This document shows, one piece after another, positions 44,765-54,777 of a stretch of DNA of 64,000 nucleotides. The notes under the pieces were generated by a model. That model saw only the letters and a list, made by a program, of their open reading frames with translations. It did no database searches and was not told where the DNA came from. The DNA is from Armatimonadota bacterium (GTDB lineage Bacteria; Armatimonadota; UBA5829; DTJY01), in contig JARYMF010000012.1 of the NCBI GenBank assembly GCA_029907255.1, positions 24,857 through 88,856 of the forward strand, given 5' to 3'. Numbering within the stretch: position 1 is the first letter of the stretch; every line of letters begins with the position of its first letter. The translations under genes were made by a program, and so were the position numbers.

Positions 44765-47404
44765 CTACTGCTCCCAGAGCGGGATGAGTCTCAGTATCCA
44801 GCGTGTCATGTATACACCAGCAAGCGATGACAACGCCACCACTGGGACCATGATAACCCAGGCCTGCCAGCCAAGCGGCACGACACCGAATATTATGCGC
44901 AACGGCGTGTATAGAGCCACAAGCTGGAGCGCTACTGCTCCTCCATAACTCCAAAGCAGAGCCCTGTTTGACCATAGACTCAGGTTGTCCAGTTGCCTCA
45001 CTACCATTATCCGCGTGAAGGCGTGCAATACAATGCCCGTGAACAGCATGGTGCGCGCGAACACTATTCCACCAAGTAGCAGACCTGCCCAGAAAATCAA
45101 CACATACGCGATAAGCGTGCGGAGCACACTACCCACGATGGTGGCATTGATCGCTCTGTTCAGAATGGCTTCATTGTGTCGGCGCGGTCGACGTGTCATA
45201 ATCTGTGGCACTGAGGGATCTGCGGCCAGCGCACTCGCAGGCATAAGATCCGTGACTACGTTAATCCATAGGAGCATTTGGGCCGACAACGGGAAATACC
45301 CTGTGATGGAGAGCGCCAGCACCGCAACCACTTCACCAAGACTGGTGCTCAGCAGGTAATTCGTAAACTTGCGGATGTTGTCGAAGATGCGCCGTCCCTC
45401 TTCAATCGCTGCAACGATGGTGGCGAAGTTGTCATCAAGCAGCACCATGGAAGATGACTCCTTGGCGATATCCGTCCCGCGCAGGCCCATCGATACACCG
45501 ACATCGGATTGTTTCAAGGCAGTGGCGTCGTTCACGCCATCGCCGGTCATAGCCACAAAGTGACCGGCGTCCTGAAGCGCCTGGAGTACGTGCTGCTTGA
45601 TGTCTGGTGTGGCGCGAGCCACGATATCTACGCCTTCCATGCGCTGACGCAGTTCGTCGCGAGACAGGTTCTCCAGCTCCCGCGCCTCGACGGCTCGCCG
45701 GCCCAGACCCAGCTTAGCGGCAACTGCGGTAGCCGTCCGCACGTTATCACCGGTGATCATCACTACACGGATGCCCGCTTTCTTTGTAGTCGCGATGGCA
45801 TCCGCCACTTCGGGGCGCGGAGGATCCATCATAGCCTGCAGGCCGATGAACGTCATGCCCTGCTCAGCGGCATCAATAGCGTCAGGGGATGGTATCTCAT
45901 TTCGGGAGAACGCCAGAACGTACAATCCCTCATCCTCCCACTGCCCAAGTACTCGCTCGACGGCCGCTCTCTGGTCATCACCAAACGCTATCTGACGTCC
46001 GTCAAACCAACTTGCTGTACATTTGGAGAGCACCGCCTCAGCGGCACCTTTCGTGTAGGATACAAATTTGTCGTCATATTTGTGGATCGTCGTCATCATT
46101 TTCCGCTCAGAACTGAACGGTATTTCGCTTACCCTGGGGTATTCATTCCGTTCGCGCTCAATATCCATGTGTGCTTGCCGTGCAGCGTTCAGAAGAGCCA
46201 CATCCACTGGATCGCCGACAAACTTGGCAGACGGTCCGTCTTCAACTATGGCGTCGTTGCAGAGCACCCCGGCGAGAAGCAGTCTTCCAAAGGGTGACCC
46301 ACTGTCATAGGTCACTGGGATTTCACCCGTACTGCCATCCGCGAACATCTTTTGTACAGTCATCCTGTTTTCTGTAAGGGTACCCGTCTTGTCAGTGCAG
46401 ATGGTGTCCACGGAACCAAGCGACTCCACCACAGCCAATCGCTGGACCACGGCATGACGAACAGCCATTTGATGTGCTCCCAGAGCTAGGGCAAACGTCA
46501 GTACAATGGGGAGACTCTCGGGTATAGTTGCAACCGCGAGACTCAAGGTGTTGAGAGCTACATCCACGAACGACTCATGAAGCAGGAAATAGAGGATTAC
46601 CCCGATTATCGCCGCTAGAATGCCGACGATTACCGTCATCTGCCATGCCATCTTGCGGACCTCTATCTGAAACGGAGTCGGACGCTCTTTCATCTGCTGC
46701 AGTGTTCCGGCAATCCGGCCAACCTCTGTAGACATCCCAGTGCGCACGGCCACTGCCAACCCTGTGCCGTGTGTCACAAAGGTCGAGGCAAATGCCATGC
46801 ACGTCTGTTCTGCCAAGGGCGTGTCCGGAGACACAGGTTCTGGCGACTTGTCCACACCGACGCTCTCACCGGTAAGCGTTGATTCATCAGTACGCAGACT
46901 GTGAGTTTCGATAATGCGGGCATCGGCTGGCACTCTCTGTCCCTGAGAGAGTACCAGGATATCGCCGGGAACGACCTCAGAGGAATCAATCTGCTGCTTG
47001 GTCCCCTCGCGAATCACACTGGCTCTGAATGCTAGCAACTTGTTAAGCGCCTCCATCTCCTTCTGTGCACGGTACTCCTCATAGAAGTTCAGGATAACGC
47101 TGAGTAGGACTATGCCGAGGATGAAATAAGCGGTAAGGCGCCGGCCACCCTGTCCTGGCATGAAGCTTACGCCATAAGCCAGTGCTGCGGCGAAGAGGAG
47201 TACGAGGATGAAAGGATTGGTAAACTGGCTAAATAGTAATCGTAGTGGTGAAACCGGCTTTCGACGCTCGATTTGGTTGCGTCCGAATCTGGATAGTCTG
47301 TCGGTGACTTCGTCTGTTGTGAGACCATCAAGTCGTGTGCCGAGACGGCTCATCACTTCGCTTGCGTTGAGACTGTGCCATGAATCTGTACTTGCATGAC
47401 TCAT
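44765..47404 (-). CDS. P-type cation-transporting ATPase (calcium-type)
   Basis: I chose the ATG at 47404 (MSHASTDSWHSLNASEVMSRLG) with GGAG upstream; the frame extends to 47464. The 879-residue pump has the N-terminal cation-ATPase domain, an actuator domain with LTGES, the phosphorylation motif DKTGTLTENRM, and MITGDNVRTA and MTGDGVNDATALKQSDVG in the P domain. About ten membrane helices are present, with PESLPIVLTFALALG in M4. The order matches type II (SERCA/PMR1-like) ATPases; M4 has Ser in place of the more common Gly/Ala after PE, so the ion (calcium, sodium or other) is uncertain. It opposes the large upstream gene and stands alone. Confidence 0.92.
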   Translation of the reverse strand: MSHASTDSWHSLNASEVMSRLGTRLDGLTTDEVTDRLSRFGRNQIERRKPVSPLRLLFSQFTNPFILVLLFAAALAYGVSFMPGQGGRRLTAYFILGIVLLSVILNFYEEYRAQKEMEALNKLLAFRASVIREGTKQQIDSSEVVPGDILVLSQGQRVPADARIIETHSLRTDESTLTGESVGVDKSPEPVSPDTPLAEQTCMAFASTFVTHGTGLAVAVRTGMSTEVGRIAGTLQQMKERPTPFQIEVRKMAWQMTVIVGILAAIIGVILYFLLHESFVDVALNTLSLAVATIPESLPIVLTFALALGAHQMAVRHAVVQRLAVVESLGSVDTICTDKTGTLTENRMTVQKMFADGSTGEIPVTYDSGSPFGRLLLAGVLCNDAIVEDGPSAKFVGDPVDVALLNAARQAHMDIERERNEYPRVSEIPFSSERKMMTTIHKYDDKFVSYTKGAAEAVLSKCTASWFDGRQIAFGDDQRAAVERVLGQWEDEGLYVLAFSRNEIPSPDAIDAAEQGMTFIGLQAMMDPPRPEVADAIATTKKAGIRVVMITGDNVRTATAVAAKLGLGRRAVEARELENLSRDELRQRMEGVDIVARATPDIKQHVLQALQDAGHFVAMTGDGVNDATALKQSDVGVSMGLRGTDIAKESSSMVLLDDNFATIVAAIEEGRRIFDNIRKFTNYLLSTSLGEVVAVLALSITGYFPLSAQMLLWINVVTDLMPASALAADPSVPQIMTRRPRRHNEAILNRAINATIVGSVLRTLIAYVLIFWAGLLLGGIVFARTMLFTGIVLHAFTRIMVVRQLDNLSLWSNRALLWSYGGAVALQLVALYTPLRIIFGVVPLGWQAWVIMVPVVALSSLAGVYMTRWILRLIPLWEQ

Positions 47405-47832
47405 TAGGGACTCCGCAGGTACTTTGATAGGGAACAGACATCTTCCGGTCATTCGGACGCGCAATTTCGGCCACGAGTATTTATACCACGATTCATCCCC
47501 ACCAAAGCGTTCTCGATTGCCAGACTGGCAACTTCAGAGCGCGAGGCGAACTGCGTTTTCTGGATAAAGAGCAAGCAAGTATCATCTGTAGTTTCCTGCT
47601 TGAAGTATGTGCATGGGTTTCAGAGTCATGCTCATAATATCATTGTCGTGCTGCTCACCCTCTCATGGCAAGTGAAGTGTATTTCCACTACAGGCAGTGC
47701 ATACGTGATCAAGCAGGAGTACTTTTCTAGCAGGGACAGGTAGCATCATCATCATCATTCGCAGGTGATACCGATGTATTTTTAGCTAGGGTCGTTGCTG
47801 TAGAGCGGGCAATCGGGCAGTCGCTGGTTACA
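47405..47832. other. Gene-free stretch between the ATPase and decayed genes
   Basis: About 430 bases with no intact ORF. The only visible feature is a short run of CAT triplets at 47742-47757. It contains the upstream region of the P-type ATPase gene, but I cannot name a promoter with confidence. Confidence 0.4.
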
Positions 47833-48350
47833 GTGCACTGGATCAGTTCTAAAGCAAAGCAAGTGTACATCTCATTGGCGCTCGACTCAATACCAACACT
47901 ACGGTGGATTGCATTTGCCGATACGTTGGGTACTATTGCGGAGGCTTCCTTACCCGCAGCCGTTGGAGTCAGTGTATCTGACAGGAACTACTTCAGGCAA
48001 CTCCTGGATGGTGAAGTATCGAGAGTAAGCGACGTGCTTATGACGAGAGGTGAATGTGAGGTGGGATTTGTGACAGCCACGGCGATAGGGGATCAGAACA
48101 ACAAGTTCCGTGGTGTCGTGATAGCAGCCGTAAACGAACACACGCTGCTGACGGTCCTGCGTGCTCGGCCCTCGCCGCGGACTTAGCTGGTGTTGGTGGA
48201 TTCAAAAGGACGCGTGAGTTTCATTAGTGACAAGCCAAGCCTGTCTTTCTCGTGGAGGAGCTGGAGTATCTACTCCTTTGTCCGAGCAGCCTTGCATGGA
48301 AGACCTCAATACGTGTATAGCTTCAAGCAGGGGCGACCGGTGATGCTGGG
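47775..48350 (+). pseudogene. Decayed Cache-type extracellular sensor fragment
   Basis: The frame is open to a TAG at 48184-48186 and continues in the same frame beyond it. WIAFADTLGTIAEASLPAAVG, then VSDRNYFRQLLDGEVSRVSDVL and then GVVIAAVNEHTL match the pattern of a double Cache domain (the DRxYF motif is diagnostic). After the stop, LVLVDSKGRVSFISDKPSL is what the second Cache half would look like. No membrane helix or kinase, GGDEF or chemotaxis output domain follows, so only the ligand-binding part of a receptor gene remains. Confidence 0.65.
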
Positions 48351-48939
48351 AGCTATGGGCCTGCTGCCGCGCTGGTTACGACATCCTATCTGCAAAGCGT
48401 CAAGCGGTTGGGACCGGTGTTCACACCAACAAACGAAGACGCTAGTGGGTTGCCACCGAGGTTCGGTGGGAAACTGTTTATGCTGCACAGGCCGGACATA
48501 GGTGGGCAGGAAGATATCTGGTATGCTTCTTCCCGAGATTACCTGGATCGCTGGAGTTCGCCGGGGCTTACTGATGAAGCGGGGGGATGGGGCATACTGG
48601 GATAGCCAGCGAATAGGTGTGGGTTGTCCACCGATAGCGACGGAAGAAGGATGGCTGCTGATTTACCATGATAACAAGGCAATGGGAAGCCGCTCGATAT
48701 ACCGGCTAGGAGTGGCGCTGTCGGTTTGTGATGATCCGACAAAGGTTATCGGCAGATCAAAGCATTGGATCTTTGCTGAGAAGGCTGACTATGAGCAGCG
48801 AAGACTAATGCCTGAGGTTGTGTTCAAATGCGGGGCCATAGTTCGCAGAGATGAGCTTTGGGTGTATTATGGGGCTGGCGACACCTGTGTCGGATTGGCA
48901 ATAGGCCATCTCAGGTCTCTGCTTAATCTCCTCATTTGA
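48351..48939 (+). pseudogene. Frameshifted GH130-type mannoside phosphorylase fragment
   Basis: Two overlapping frames complete each other. The first (to about 48600) reads VKRLGPVFTPTNEDASGLPP, then FGGKLFMLHRPD and IWYASSRDYLDRW. The second (from about 48590 to 48939) reads YWDSQRIGVGCPPIATEEGW, LLIYHDNKAMG, VALSVCDDPTKVIGRS, EVVFKCGAIVRRDELWVYYG and AGDTCVGLAIG. Together they follow the conserved order of the C-terminal two-thirds of GH130 beta-1,4-mannosyl phosphorylases. A frameshift near 48595 and the lack of the N-terminal part make this a pseudogene fused to Cache debris upstream. Confidence 0.75.
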
Positions 48940-49023
48940 GGACCCGCCAACGGGGTATTGGCAATATCATGTTGCAGCAAAGACCCTGACTGATCAGCGC
49001 CAGTATGCGCGTGCAACATCACT

Positions 49024-49746
49024 TCATCTCATACCTAGCAAGGGCAGGAGCACGATCCCAAGGAAATCCTGCAGAAAGTGTATCACAATGGGAGCGACCA
49101 GGCTTCGCCTCCAGATGTAGACCAGGGCGAGCAGCACACCCATCACGCCTACCGTGGCTACCCCGACTGATCCCTCGTAACCGTGTCCAAGCGAGAAGAT
49201 GAACGCCGAGAGAAACACCGCTGCAGTGGTGCTATGTGTGACTGCCGCAAATCGCTGTATGAGGTAGCCTCGGAATATCGTTTCTTCCGACAGGGCCACT
49301 ACGACTACCAGCACGGTGGCCAGCGCAAATTCCATCGATCCCCTTGCGTGCAGGAAGCTGGGAGTTGGTGTCGAAGGTGCGGATAGTCCTATAGCCTGGA
49401 ACACTCGTTCGAAAGCATCAGATATGTACATGAAGGGGATGAAGAGCACGATCCCCAATATGATATCTCGCCATCTATGCCTGAAGGACCAGCCGATTCT
49501 CTCCAGTGGTTCCCCATTGCGCCAGACGAAGAAAAGGATTAGCGCAACGAAGGCGAGATCGCGGATCATGGTAGAGACTGCCACGATTGGAAAACTCAAA
49601 TGCCCCCGCATTACGGCGAAGAGAGAGATCACCATCGAGGGCACAATGAGTAGCAGGAAGACCGATACCTCATAAAGTTGCTCCCTCCAGCTTAGCCTGA
49701 TACCACTGTCTCTCACGGACTCATTTCCATTTGCTCCTGTAGCCAT
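49024..49746 (-). CDS. CPBP-family intramembrane metalloprotease
   Basis: A 240-residue membrane protein with about six to seven hydrophobic segments. The CPBP (type II CAAX prenyl protease/bacteriocin-processing) motif EETIFRGYLIQRF lies at about 153-165, and the later His motifs are FIFSLGHGYEG and IVIHFLQDFLG. These supply the Glu and His residues of the intramembrane active site. Bacterial homologues process or protect against peptides, or act in regulatory proteolysis; the substrate here is unknown. It lies 131 bases downstream of an MFS gene on the same strand, in DNA otherwise rich in pseudogenes, but its reading frame is intact. Confidence 0.88.
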   Translation of the reverse strand: MATGANGNESVRDSGIRLSWREQLYEVSVFLLLIVPSMVISLFAVMRGHLSFPIVAVSTMIRDLAFVALILFFVWRNGEPLERIGWSFRHRWRDIILGIVLFIPFMYISDAFERVFQAIGLSAPSTPTPSFLHARGSMEFALATVLVVVVALSEETIFRGYLIQRFAAVTHSTTAAVFLSAFIFSLGHGYEGSVGVATVGVMGVLLALVYIWRRSLVAPIVIHFLQDFLGIVLLPLLGMR

Positions 49747-49877
49747 CGGTGTCTCCCTTCTTGATTTCCGAACACAGCACTCGCGGAAATGTCAGTTCTG
49801 CGTGAGATCTGCGCTCTCCTATCCACCAAGACTGTTTGTTCCGGTAGTTCTCCTTTTCCAGACGCAGGCGACCTTGC

Positions 49878-51095
49878 TCAGATGGCCTTCTGAGTGTTAT
49901 AACCATGCTCTGTAACGACCAGTATCATCGCTGCAAGCAACGCAGTGCCTGCGGCAAAGAGGTACCCATATGCTTCGCCTATGGCAAATAGCGTGCCCAT
50001 GATGAAGTTCGCGCCGAACTGACCAATGCTGCGTGCAACACTGAGCCATCCCATTCCAGATGAGACATTGCCCGTTGTGCGCAGGGAAGCTGCCAGAGCA
50101 GGCTCATAGGTCTCCACAGCACCCATGCCAAGTCCGAGTATAGCAACTGCAGGGTAGAATGCCCATGCTCCACCATGCAGAAATGCATTGACCGAGATTG
50201 CGAGAGAAGCAAAGGCTGATGGCAGAAATCCCCATCGCCAAAGAGGACGTAAACCCCTCATATTAGCTAGCCCCAGCAGCCAGCCAGATATGGCGGAAAT
50301 CCCCAGGTAGAGACCGTAGGCAGCCACACCGGCAACAGAAGTCCTGCTTATCACAGCAGCGCTCAATACCGGAAAGCCCAGGTTATAGAAACTGAACCCA
50401 TACAGGCTGGCTGCAACCAAGATTGCCACGAACATCCTTCGCTGTCTTCTATTGACTCTAGTCTGATCTACGGTGTCCAGCTCTTCAGGCTTCCATTCTA
50501 CGGGGTACAGTACACTCTTACCTACCGGGAGTAACACAAGCGTAGACACTGTAAGAGGAATAGCAGCGAAAATGATTATATGCCGGGCGCTAACATGCAA
50601 TATAAGCAGCGTAATGGCCGCAATGACCGAAATCAAGCCGCCGCCGATATCCAGTGCATGTAGAAAGCCAAAGACTTTGGTGCGAAACCTTTGATCTGTG
50701 ACCTGGGCAAGCAGTGCCCGCCGTGGGGGCGTGCGCAAGTAACGGAACCACCAGCCAGCAACAAACAGCAGGCCGCTAATCCATGCTGTCGAAGAAAGCC
50801 CACTGAACGCAAGGAGCAGGATCCCGAGGTTGCCAATGATGATGATCGGTTTCTTTGGCAGTCGGTCACCCAGCCACCCTCCCACAAAGGCAAATAGTGA
50901 ACCCACTCCAAACCCTAGTCCAGAAATCAAACCATAGAGAAGGGGGGATTTATGCAGTTCCAAAACTAAAAACAGTGGATATAGCGCTGTGACCCCTTGA
51001 TACCCTAAGTCGGCGAAAAAGGCCGAGAGCGAAAGCAAGAGAGCATCATGGGACAACCACTGACTGTCTTCCAACATCTCGGTTCGAGAGCGCAC
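49878..51095 (-). CDS. Major facilitator superfamily transporter
   Basis: The 405-residue protein has about twelve membrane helices in two halves. The loop motif between helices 2 and 3 is present (FVGGWLGDRLPKKPIIIIGN, the G-x3-D-R-x-G/P-R/K-R/K type). It resembles bacterial drug or small-molecule efflux MFS proteins, but the substrate cannot be read from sequence. The start at 51095 is open; no strong ribosome binding site is obvious. Neighbours are a CPBP protease (same strand) and a decayed PrsW gene (divergent). Confidence 0.88.
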   Translation of the reverse strand: MRSRTEMLEDSQWLSHDALLLSLSAFFADLGYQGVTALYPLFLVLELHKSPLLYGLISGLGFGVGSLFAFVGGWLGDRLPKKPIIIIGNLGILLLAFSGLSSTAWISGLLFVAGWWFRYLRTPPRRALLAQVTDQRFRTKVFGFLHALDIGGGLISVIAAITLLILHVSARHIIIFAAIPLTVSTLVLLPVGKSVLYPVEWKPEELDTVDQTRVNRRQRRMFVAILVAASLYGFSFYNLGFPVLSAAVISRTSVAGVAAYGLYLGISAISGWLLGLANMRGLRPLWRWGFLPSAFASLAISVNAFLHGGAWAFYPAVAILGLGMGAVETYEPALAASLRTTGNVSSGMGWLSVARSIGQFGANFIMGTLFAIGEAYGYLFAAGTALLAAMILVVTEHGYNTQKAI

Positions 51096-51133
51096 GCCGC
51101 TTAACCTCCAATACTTGATACGTAGGAATATAG

Positions 51134-52394
51134 TTGCAAACTTTGGGGTACTTCTTTGGGCTTACCCATGCTGCGCTGATCTTAAAACAACGCTGGTACG
51201 GTCGTCGTCTCTGCGATCCGAGCGCATGGCTACGGCGTTTTGCGAGACACGAAGCTGTTTCAACAGCGGGGTATACTATGACACAAGAGCCATTGATGCG
51301 ACCTTTCCAGCCTGCACCCGAGATGAAGAGTTCGCAGTGGAGAGTGTTGCTGACAGGATTGCTCTCGTATGCGGTTGGAATCGTCATTCTGGGACTGACG
51401 TGAAACCCCAAACTGTTTCCATCCGTAATCTTGATCGGCAGCTTTGCAGTGCCAACTGCTTATGTATATTTCTTCTACAACCACAGGTTACTCAGCCAGA
51501 TCGCCGCGCCAAAAATCACCTTGGGCTTCCTATATGAAGGCATAGTAGATGTATTTGCAGCGTCGTTGCTTGAGCCAATCTTTATCCACAAGCTAAATCT
51601 GCACACAGCGTTCATCGTTGGCATGACCGAGGAGTTCTCCAAAATACTCGGAGTGCTTGCCATTACCCTCCACAGAATCATACATCCGAGATGAACGGTC
51701 TCATTCTCGGCGCTATTGCAGTAATGAGCTTTGCTACCCTCGAGAATATCGGCTATTTGTTTGTTGCTTTTCTACAGAGTAGGGGTAACCTGCCTGAGGT
51801 GTTCGGACACACCCTTTTGCGTGGACTCCTGTCCATCGGTCATGGCACGTGGACAGCTTCCTGGCGGCTATCCTGTACCGTGAGAGCAGACCAAGACACT
51901 TCAGGTTCGATGCTCGCATGCTGGTTGCGTATTTGGTTGTCGTGGGGTTACATGTACTGTGGGACGGCCTGCCCAGCGTTATGTCCTTGCTGAACCTTCC
52001 GGTGCTGTCTTATTCCGTAGCTGAAGCGGGAACAGCGGCAATTGGTCTACTGATTCTCTGGGGGAGTGTGGAGGGGTTCATAGGCTACATTCTGCTGGGA
52101 GGAGTGGCCCTCAGCATGACTCTCGTGGTGGTGGGCGTGGGTTGGCACTGGCTCGCAACCGGGAAACTAGGTGTTTCTTATTTGATCAAGGGTGTGAACT
52201 TGCTTTGGTTTCTGTCAGCAATTGCGCAGGGAACGAGTTCGCGGGCCGCACGGCGGGACCCGCTGGTGAACCTGGGCATAGGGGTGTTGATGCTTACTCC
52301 GTATATGCGCGTGCTTGGCTCCGCCCTCTTCTTCGCCTTCATGGCCCGGAATTGGAAGTATACTGTATCACCACCTTTGTCCTCAGCGTGCTGA
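51134..52394 (+). pseudogene. PrsW-like intramembrane protease, inactivated
   Basis: The pieces follow the PrsW family in order: AYVYFFYNHRLLSQIAAPKI, GMTEEFSKILGVLAI (the EE-x2-K core), MNGLILGAIAVMSFATLENIGYLF, GHGTWTA then AAILYRES, and LVVVGLHVLWDGLPS. They are broken by an in-frame TGA at 51401-51403, a frameshift at ATGA around 51691, and another shift near 51855. The restored protein would be about 400 residues. PrsW cleaves anti-sigma factors in the membrane in Bacillus; this copy is unlikely to work unless recoding occurs. Confidence 0.8.
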
Positions 52395-52637
52395 CGTACA
52401 GCCTGTTCGTCCGCTGATCGTCTTCCGCGGTTTGTGACCTTCAGGGACGATATACAGGCGTTATGTCGTTCCTCGCAAGGCAGCCCCTTGTGCTTCTCGG
52501 GCGGATGTTGTTTCCCAGACTCCATGTTCTGGGTAGATGGCTAATTGTAGCTTTCAGGGCGCTGTGGGTGTCTGGCAACTCCCCACTGTAGATATCGAAG
52601 GTCAGCATGGAACGATTGCCAGAAAGAAGGTGACCTG

Positions 52638-52910
52638 ATGAGAGAACAGATAGGAGGAATGGTTCCTCAGGAGGTGGGAATGCGAATTGCCCTACCCGGT
52701 ACAGATGATCTGCCATTGCAGGTCGTGCCGGAGTGGGAAGCTCTTGTGGCGCAATCCTCTGAGTTGACGCAGGTGATTGATCGCCATCTTGATTATGAAT
52801 CGATATATCAGAGATGGAGTCTGAGCCCATCGGAACTCTGCCGGAAGAAGAAGGCGAACCTGATATCTGATGCCTACACTGTGTTGCAGCTTCGCAGTGC
52901 AACTGGTTAG
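52638..52910 (+). CDS. Small hypothetical protein
   Basis: A 90-residue ORF with GAAGGTG a few bases upstream of its ATG. The sequence (MREQIGGMVPQEVGMRIALP and onward) has no recognised domain. It lies directly ahead of the slipin gene, which starts 53 bases after its stop, so it could be a cotranscribed small protein. Because the surrounding region contains pseudogenes, it could also be debris. Confidence 0.4.
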   Translation: MREQIGGMVPQEVGMRIALPGTDDLPLQVVPEWEALVAQSSELTQVIDRHLDYESIYQRWSLSPSELCRKKKANLISDAYTVLQLRSATG

Positions 52911-52962
52911 GCAACCCGGAAGCCTATTGTATCTGGGCAACCCATTGATGGAGGTACTCAAG

Positions 52963-53886
52963 ATGAGAACAGGAAGTTCCCTTGCAGGGCTGATTTTTAT
53001 CGTGATTCTTGGCATTGGCGTTGGATTAGCATATGCAATATACAGAGTTTCAGCCAATGCAGGAAGCGTATGGATTGGGGTCGGCGCCTTTGTGCTTGCT
53101 CTTATTGTTTCCTCGGCGATTAAGGTTGCGGATCAGTGGCAAAGAGCGGTGGTACTGAGGCTGGGCCATTTTCGTTCGCTTAAGGGACCAGGATTGTTCC
53201 TCATCATCCCAATCATCGATGCCATACCTTACTGGATTGACATCCGCGTGATAACAACTTCCTTCAAGGCAGAAAAGACTCTCACAAAGGATACGGTACC
53301 GGTGGATGTAGACGCAGTTCTGTTCTGGAAAGTCCTGGATCCTAAGAAGGCAGCTTTGGATGTGGCCGACTACCAGAGCGCCATAAGTTGGGCCTCCCAA
53401 ACCGCTTTGCGTGATGTCATCGGCAAGACTATGCTTTCAGACATGCTGGAAGGTAGGGAAAAGATCGGTGCAGAATTGCAGAAGATCATTGATGAGCGCA
53501 CCGAGCCCTGGGGCGTCAACGTCATCTCGGTCGAAGTCAAGGATGTGCTGATTCCGTCGGCGTTGGAACAGGCGATGTCGATGCAAGCCCAAGCTGAAAG
53601 AGAACGCCAGGCAAGAGTGATACTGGGAGATTCGGAGCGACAGGTAGCGGAGAAATTCGGAGAAGCGGCCAAGACCTACACTGACAACCCTATTGCTCTA
53701 CATTTGAGGGCTATGAATATGCTCTATGAGGGTCTGAAGCAGAATGCGACAATCGTGATTGTGCCCAGCACAGCCGTGGAGACCATGCAATTAGGGAATG
53801 TCGCCGGGATGACGGCGCTGACTATGGGACTGGGCCAAGAGCGTGGAGAGAAAAGGGAAGAGACGAGCCTGCCGGAAGAGCACTGA
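52963..53886 (+). CDS. SPFH/band-7 family membrane protein (slipin)
   Basis: GGAGG eight bases upstream sets the ATG at 52963 (MRTGSSLAGLIFIVILGIGVG); the frame runs further left to 52870. The 307-residue product has two N-terminal hydrophobic segments followed by a SPFH domain: ALIVSSAIKVADQWQRAVVLRLG, IPYWIDIRVITTSFKAEKTLTKDTVPVDVDAVLFWKV in part, DMLEGREKIGAELQKIIDERTEPWG. A coiled region with QAQAERERQARVILGDSE closes it. Slipins form membrane microdomain oligomers and often sit with an NfeD-type protease; none is present here. It is an intact gene in the island, next to an ABC exporter. Confidence 0.93.
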   Translation: MRTGSSLAGLIFIVILGIGVGLAYAIYRVSANAGSVWIGVGAFVLALIVSSAIKVADQWQRAVVLRLGHFRSLKGPGLFLIIPIIDAIPYWIDIRVITTSFKAEKTLTKDTVPVDVDAVLFWKVLDPKKAALDVADYQSAISWASQTALRDVIGKTMLSDMLEGREKIGAELQKIIDERTEPWGVNVISVEVKDVLIPSALEQAMSMQAQAERERQARVILGDSERQVAEKFGEAAKTYTDNPIALHLRAMNMLYEGLKQNATIVIVPSTAVETMQLGNVAGMTALTMGLGQERGEKREETSLPEEH

Positions 53887-53925
53887 TTCTCGGCTGGACG
53901 ATTCCTGCCCTTGAATATCCTGGCG

Positions 53926-54777
53926 TCATGTAACAGCCCTTGGATACAACCAGCCGCCTATGACAACCAAGACTGCCGTCGCTCCCAGCAGTATACCAAT
54001 GTCCAGCGGTAAAGGATGAACGCTCTTGCCTCCCAGGAGCATCAGCGACCTCAATGCGTCAACCTCGTAGGTAAGAGGGTTAATGTAAGAGATTATTCTC
54101 AACCACAAAGGCATCAGAGAGAGAGGATAGATTGCGTTGCTCGCAAAGAACAGGGGCATCGTAAGTAGTTGGCCTATCCCCATAAAACGCTCTCGCGTCT
54201 TGACCAAGGTTGCGATGATTAGAGAAAATGTGGAGAAAAATGCCGCACCTAGCAGCACCACGAGCAAAACACCAAGTAGTTTCAGGGGGTCCCAGTTGAT
54301 TCTGACATCAAGAAGCACTGCAAGTGTATACACGATTATGGCCTGAGATATTGCTCGCACTCCGGCTGACAGCGATCTTCCGAGAACTAAAGCAGAGCGG
54401 GGGACAGGACTAACAAGGAATTTCTGGAGAATTCCCAGGTCTCGTTCCCAGATCACGGCGATTCCGTAGAATATTGCGATAAACAGGACACTCTGGGCCA
54501 GTATTCCGGGGGCCATAAAGTCTATGTAGGGAAATCCACCCGTAGGGATCGCGCGCACCCGGGTTAGCACTTCTCCGAAAACAAGTAGCCAGATCGCCGG
54601 CTGCACAGCTCGGGAGATCAGTTCTGTTGGGTCATGGCCGAGTTTGCGCACCTCCAGTTCAGCGATTACCAGGGTCTTGCCAACATATCGGTAGATGGAG
54701 GTCAGCACATTGCTGCGATGAATACGGCCTGCCTCAACCGAGTCGGCGCGCGGTGCGTCGTGTCCTTGTTGCCTCAC
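53926..54777 (-). CDS. ABC-2 type exporter permease
   Basis: I place the start at GTG 54777, five bases after GGAGG; an earlier ATG at 54828 would overlap the ATPase gene more deeply. The 283-residue membrane protein has about six helices and the ABC-2 family segment LFFASNAIYPLSLMPLWLRIISYINPLTYEVDALRSL in its C-terminal half, typical of DrrB-like drug or lipid exporters. Its ATPase partner lies directly upstream on the same strand, with the coding regions overlapping by 44 bases. The likely role is export of a hydrophobic compound. Confidence 0.88.
   Translation of the reverse strand: MRQQGHDAPRADSVEAGRIHRSNVLTSIYRYVGKTLVIAELEVRKLGHDPTELISRAVQPAIWLLVFGEVLTRVRAIPTGGFPYIDFMAPGILAQSVLFIAIFYGIAVIWERDLGILQKFLVSPVPRSALVLGRSLSAGVRAISQAIIVYTLAVLLDVRINWDPLKLLGVLLVVLLGAAFFSTFSLIIATLVKTRERFMGIGQLLTMPLFFASNAIYPLSLMPLWLRIISYINPLTYEVDALRSLMLLGGKSVHPLPLDIGILLGATAVLVVIGGWLYPRAVT

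Noticed and set aside
45509..46297. 262-residue plus-strand ORF inside the P-type ATPase gene
   Set aside because: It is the shadow of the ATPase coding frame; the composition is odd (many His and Ser) and there is no domain.
47742..47757. CAT triplet run considered as a CRISPR-like or microsatellite repeat
   Set aside because: Only about four triplets; no spacer structure. No CRISPR array is present anywhere in the window.
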